This document shows, one piece after another, positions 61,512 to 64,000 of a stretch of 64,000 nucleotides of DNA. Numbering within the stretch: the first letter of the stretch is position 1; the number at the start of each line of letters is the position of its first letter. The translations under genes and the position numbers were made by a program. The stretch lies in the NCBI GenBank assembly GCA_965207475.1, contig OZ242278.1, positions 1,426,001 to 1,490,000 on the forward strand. Reading direction: 5' to 3'. This stretch comes from WTFY01 sp011523795. GTDB lineage: Bacteria > Pseudomonadota > Gammaproteobacteria > UBA4575. The notes below the pieces were generated by a model that did no database searches, had not been told where the DNA came from, and worked only from the letters and a program-made list of their open reading frames with translations.

Positions 61512-62552
61512 TCATCCTACCCGCCAAACCGTAACGCCACCCTGCGCATCGAGCGCGGCAAGTGCGCGCCCGTCTGGCCGCCAGTACAATTCGGCCACTA
61601 CGTCCGCCACTATCGCGGTCCCTATCGGACCGCCTTCTCCATCTCTCTGAAGCGACCATACAACCACGGCACCATCGCGGCCTCCCGATGCCAGGCGCAT
61701 CGTGCGGCGAGCGAAGGCAAGCGTCGTTACGGGTTGAACATGGAGTTCTAGCACACCGGGCAGCGTGCCTTCGGGACCACTTCCCTGGAAACTCCAGACC
61801 GTCACCGCCACCCCTCCGCCGGTGGCCAAGAGGGTGCCGGTGTCATCGAAAGCCAGGGCCGACGGCTTGGCGGGGTACCCTGGCATCATGGAATCCTGTT
61901 CCGTGGAGCGACGCCAGAAGTGCACCGAGTTGTCCTGGCTGCCGCAGGCCACGATATCTGCGTCCGAGCTCAGTACCATCGACACCAATGAACCCTTCCA
62001 CTCCAGCTTCTGGCGAAGTTCGCCAGTGGACGCGTCGAAGAAAGTCACTCGACCGTAACAGGCCGTCGCCAGCTCCCCTGCGCTCGACCAGGCGATCGCG
62101 CTGACGGTACTGGGATGATCATCAGACCTCCAGACCTCAGTGCCGTCCGCACCATACGCACGAACCTGCCGGGAGCAAGAGGTTGCCAGCCATTGGCCGT
62201 CCGGCGACCATGCCACGTTTCCTACCCAACCACTCTCGACATCGATAGCCCGGCTTACCTGACCTTCGGCGGCACTCCAGATCAAGACTCGTCTGTCCTG
62301 GCCGGCCGTAGCGAACGCAGTCCCGCTTGGATGGATTGCCACTGCGAGCACACCGCCTTCATGAACCTCGCGCCGCGACCAATTGGTCGCGCCGGACTTG
62401 CCATCGAATGCGTAGACGCCACCCGCCGCATCACCGACCACCAGCGCCTCGCCTCCTAGGCTCCAGCCCCCGGCGATGGCGTAGTCGCCGACCGCCGCAG
62501 ACCAGCCCCGGCGCAGAACACCCCCCGGGCCGTCGACATTCAAACCAGACAT
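61512..62552 (-). CDS. WD40-repeat protein
   Basis: A 346-residue cytosolic beta-propeller with about seven WD repeats (for example VLAVAIHPSGTAFATAGQDRRVLIWSAAEG, VGNVAWSPDGQWLATS, VTTLAFARRTMRLASGGRDGAVVVWSL). It starts within the last 13 nt of the upstream GTPase gene, so the two are translationally coupled. Pairing of a CobW GTPase with a WD40 protein recurs in bacteria, often in zinc-starvation regulons; the propeller probably serves as a partner scaffold. Confidence 0.85.
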   Translation of the reverse strand: MSGLNVDGPGGVLRRGWSAAVGDYAIAGGWSLGGEALVVGDAAGGVYAFDGKSGATNWSRREVHEGGVLAVAIHPSGTAFATAGQDRRVLIWSAAEGQVSRAIDVESGWVGNVAWSPDGQWLATSCSRQVRAYGADGTEVWRSDDHPSTVSAIAWSSAGELATACYGRVTFFDASTGELRQKLEWKGSLVSMVLSSDADIVACGSQDNSVHFWRRSTEQDSMMPGYPAKPSALAFDDTGTLLATGGGVAVTVWSFQGSGPEGTLPGVLELHVQPVTTLAFARRTMRLASGGRDGAVVVWSLQRDGEGGPIGTAIVADVVAELYWRPDGRALAALDAQGGVTVWRVG

Positions 62553-63961
62553 GCTTCGAACCCCTGCCGCATGCTCTGCTCATCGAGGTTGCGGCCGATG
62601 AAGACGAGCTGATTGCGGCGGGGCGCGTCCCCCCATTGGCGATCCGGCTGGCCGTCAAAGAGCATGTGAACCCCCTGGAAGACGAAGCGACGCGATTCAC
62701 CCGCAAGGCTGATGAAACCCTTCATTCGGAAGATGTCCACCCCGCGCTCACGGAGCAGTTTGCCAAGCCAGGTGTTGAGCCTTTCAAGATCGACGTCGCC
62801 GTCCCTCTCGATCGCGATCGAGCCCACCTCGTCGTCGTGCTCGTGCTGTGCGACCCAGGTTCGCTCGATCTCGACGGGAACTGCCGCTCCCTTGATCTGC
62901 TGGTCGCCGTTCTCTGCGGGGGCCAGCTTGGAGCATGGACCGTCTTCCAGCCTGGTTGTCGCTCCATCCACGCTCGTCAGTTGGAGATCGAACTCCTCTG
63001 CGGTGTGCTGGGCGTAGAGGCCAACCCGCACCTGCGTATCGACCTCCAGGAAAAAAGACTTGCGCCCTGGGGAATCGAGCAGCAGGTTCACATGCTTTCC
63101 GACAGGAATCTCTTCCCCCGGGTGAATGAATTCCGCAGGTTCGGCGTACCGCCGCACACACCACTCCGCACCCTCACGGAGGGCAGCATCATCCGTGCCC
63201 TGGTCGGACACGACGACGAGCGACATTGCCGGGTCAGGGCCGTCGGCGAGGCTGAGTTCGTAGCGGCCGGTATGGAGCGAATAGACTCCGGTCCATTCGA
63301 ACGGATACTCCGGCTCGAGGAAGGTGGGACGACGTTCAAGCACCTGGTCCAGGTTGAAGGCACCGAGGTTGAGTACCGTGTCGACGGAGACGCCTGCCCG
63401 CACGCTGCGCACGACTTGCGCCATTCGGTTCATGTCTCGGAGCCGGGCTTCGAGCCTGTCGAGCGCCTCGGCGTTGACGAGGTCCGTCTTGTTGAGCATG
63501 AGGACGTCTGCGAACGCGATTTGCTCCGTGCTTTCGTCGCTTCGGCCGAGCTGCTGCTCGATGTGGGCCGCATCGACGAGCGTGACGATCCCGTCAAGCG
63601 AGAACTCCGCGCGAATCTCGTCGTCCATGAAGAAGGTCTGAGCGACCGGACCGGGATCGGCGAGCCCCGTGGTTTCCACCAGCACATAGTCGAACTTGTC
63701 GCGGCGTTTCATGAGGTTGCCGAGTACGCGAATCAGGTCTCCGCGCACCGTGCAGCAGATGCAGCCGTTCGACATCTCGAAAATCTCCTCGTCAGCGTCG
63801 ATGACGAGCGCCTGATCGATGCTGACCTCCCCGTACTCGTTCTCGATCACGGCAATGCGCTTGCCGTGCTCCTCACTCAAGATCCGGTTGAGCAGGGTCG
63901 TCTTGCCAGAGCCGAGGAAGCCGGTGAGGATGGTCACAGGTACTTTTCGCGGTGTGTTCAT
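62540..63961 (-). CDS. CobW/COG0523-family G3E GTPase (metallochaperone)
   Basis: A 473-residue GTPase. Walker A is GFLGSGKTTLLNRIL, the metal-binding CxCC motif is NGCICCTVRGDL, switch/Walker B ETTGLADPGPV, and the guanine-specificity NKTD is present. The C-terminal CobW_C domain is enlarged. Members deliver Zn or another metal to target proteins under limitation. No His-rich loop is present. No Zur box was identified upstream, but only 39 nt of upstream sequence are in the window. Confidence 0.9.
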   Translation of the reverse strand: MNTPRKVPVTILTGFLGSGKTTLLNRILSEEHGKRIAVIENEYGEVSIDQALVIDADEEIFEMSNGCICCTVRGDLIRVLGNLMKRRDKFDYVLVETTGLADPGPVAQTFFMDDEIRAEFSLDGIVTLVDAAHIEQQLGRSDESTEQIAFADVLMLNKTDLVNAEALDRLEARLRDMNRMAQVVRSVRAGVSVDTVLNLGAFNLDQVLERRPTFLEPEYPFEWTGVYSLHTGRYELSLADGPDPAMSLVVVSDQGTDDAALREGAEWCVRRYAEPAEFIHPGEEIPVGKHVNLLLDSPGRKSFFLEVDTQVRVGLYAQHTAEEFDLQLTSVDGATTRLEDGPCSKLAPAENGDQQIKGAAVPVEIERTWVAQHEHDDEVGSIAIERDGDVDLERLNTWLGKLLRERGVDIFRMKGFISLAGESRRFVFQGVHMLFDGQPDRQWGDAPRRNQLVFIGRNLDEQSMRQGFEACLV

Positions 63962-64000
63962 GTCTGGTTCTCCTGAAGCAGGGGTATGAGCATTGGAATT

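Noticed and set aside
1..64000. CRISPR arrays, tRNA or rRNA genes
   Set aside because: No regularly spaced repeats and no tRNA-like cloverleaf with TTCGA-type T-loop in a suitable context were recognised by eye; a tRNAscan-SE run could still find one.

Overview
The window reads as chromosome of a high-GC, probably marine gammaproteobacterium. The evidence is gene content: tatC, an AapJQMP-type amino-acid ABC transporter, a PFGI-1/ICEHin1056-class conjugation system, a bacterial ERG4/ERG24 sterol reductase, and many secreted or outer-membrane proteins. I cannot name the genus from sequence alone. No tRNA, rRNA or CRISPR array was recognised.

Layout. 1-14.6 kb is mostly housekeeping: truncated tatC, gpmI, a gamma-glutamylcyclotransferase-fold protein, a TbpB-like surface lipoprotein, a methyltransferase, a subtilisin-family lipoprotein with a likely autotransporter barrel, a photolyase, a short-chain dehydrogenase translationally coupled to a sterol reductase, and a glutamate dehydrogenase. 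14.6-19.7 kb is a lower-GC patch with a tyrosine integrase beside a 5'-truncated porin gene, facing an intact paralogue in inverted orientation. 20.4-51.1 kb holds pieces of an integrative conjugative element in three blocks. Block one (20.4-26.7 kb) is maintenance genes: parB-like, DUF2857, TIGR03761, DUF3577, radC, DUF6573 and an integrase. Block two (27.8-32.7 kb) holds pilL, TIGR03759, TIGR03765, traD and TIGR03747. Block three (43.9-51.1 kb) runs from RAQPRD to the VirB4-like ATPase. The blocks are separated by a lipoprotein gene and by about 11 kb carrying a hydrolase, a frameshifted ankyrin gene, a porin, the aapJQMP operon and a bacterial voltage-gated sodium-channel homologue. No relaxase, TraG, ParA or late transfer genes are visible, so the element looks fragmented. 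51.3-61.1 kb is accessory: a MscS channel, an MNT antitoxin with a decayed HEPN partner, TbpB-like lipoproteins and a lipoprotein gene fragment, an IS1595-family transposase and a truncated sensor gene. 61.5-64 kb is a WD40 protein with a CobW/G3E GTPase.

The most striking non-coding signal is a pair of homologous intergenic sequences, 43601-43724 (+) and 54940-55070 (-). They diverge in sequence but keep the same fold: a closing helix of two 8-bp segments with several compensatory base-pair changes, a conserved inner helix, and a possible 7-bp pseudoknot, each preceded by the same extended -10 promoter box. I read this as a structured RNA family that I do not recognise. A second, unrelated repeated element (about 90 nt, at 23.6 and 25.5 kb) lies in the conjugative-element maintenance block, one copy directly in front of the DUF3577 gene.
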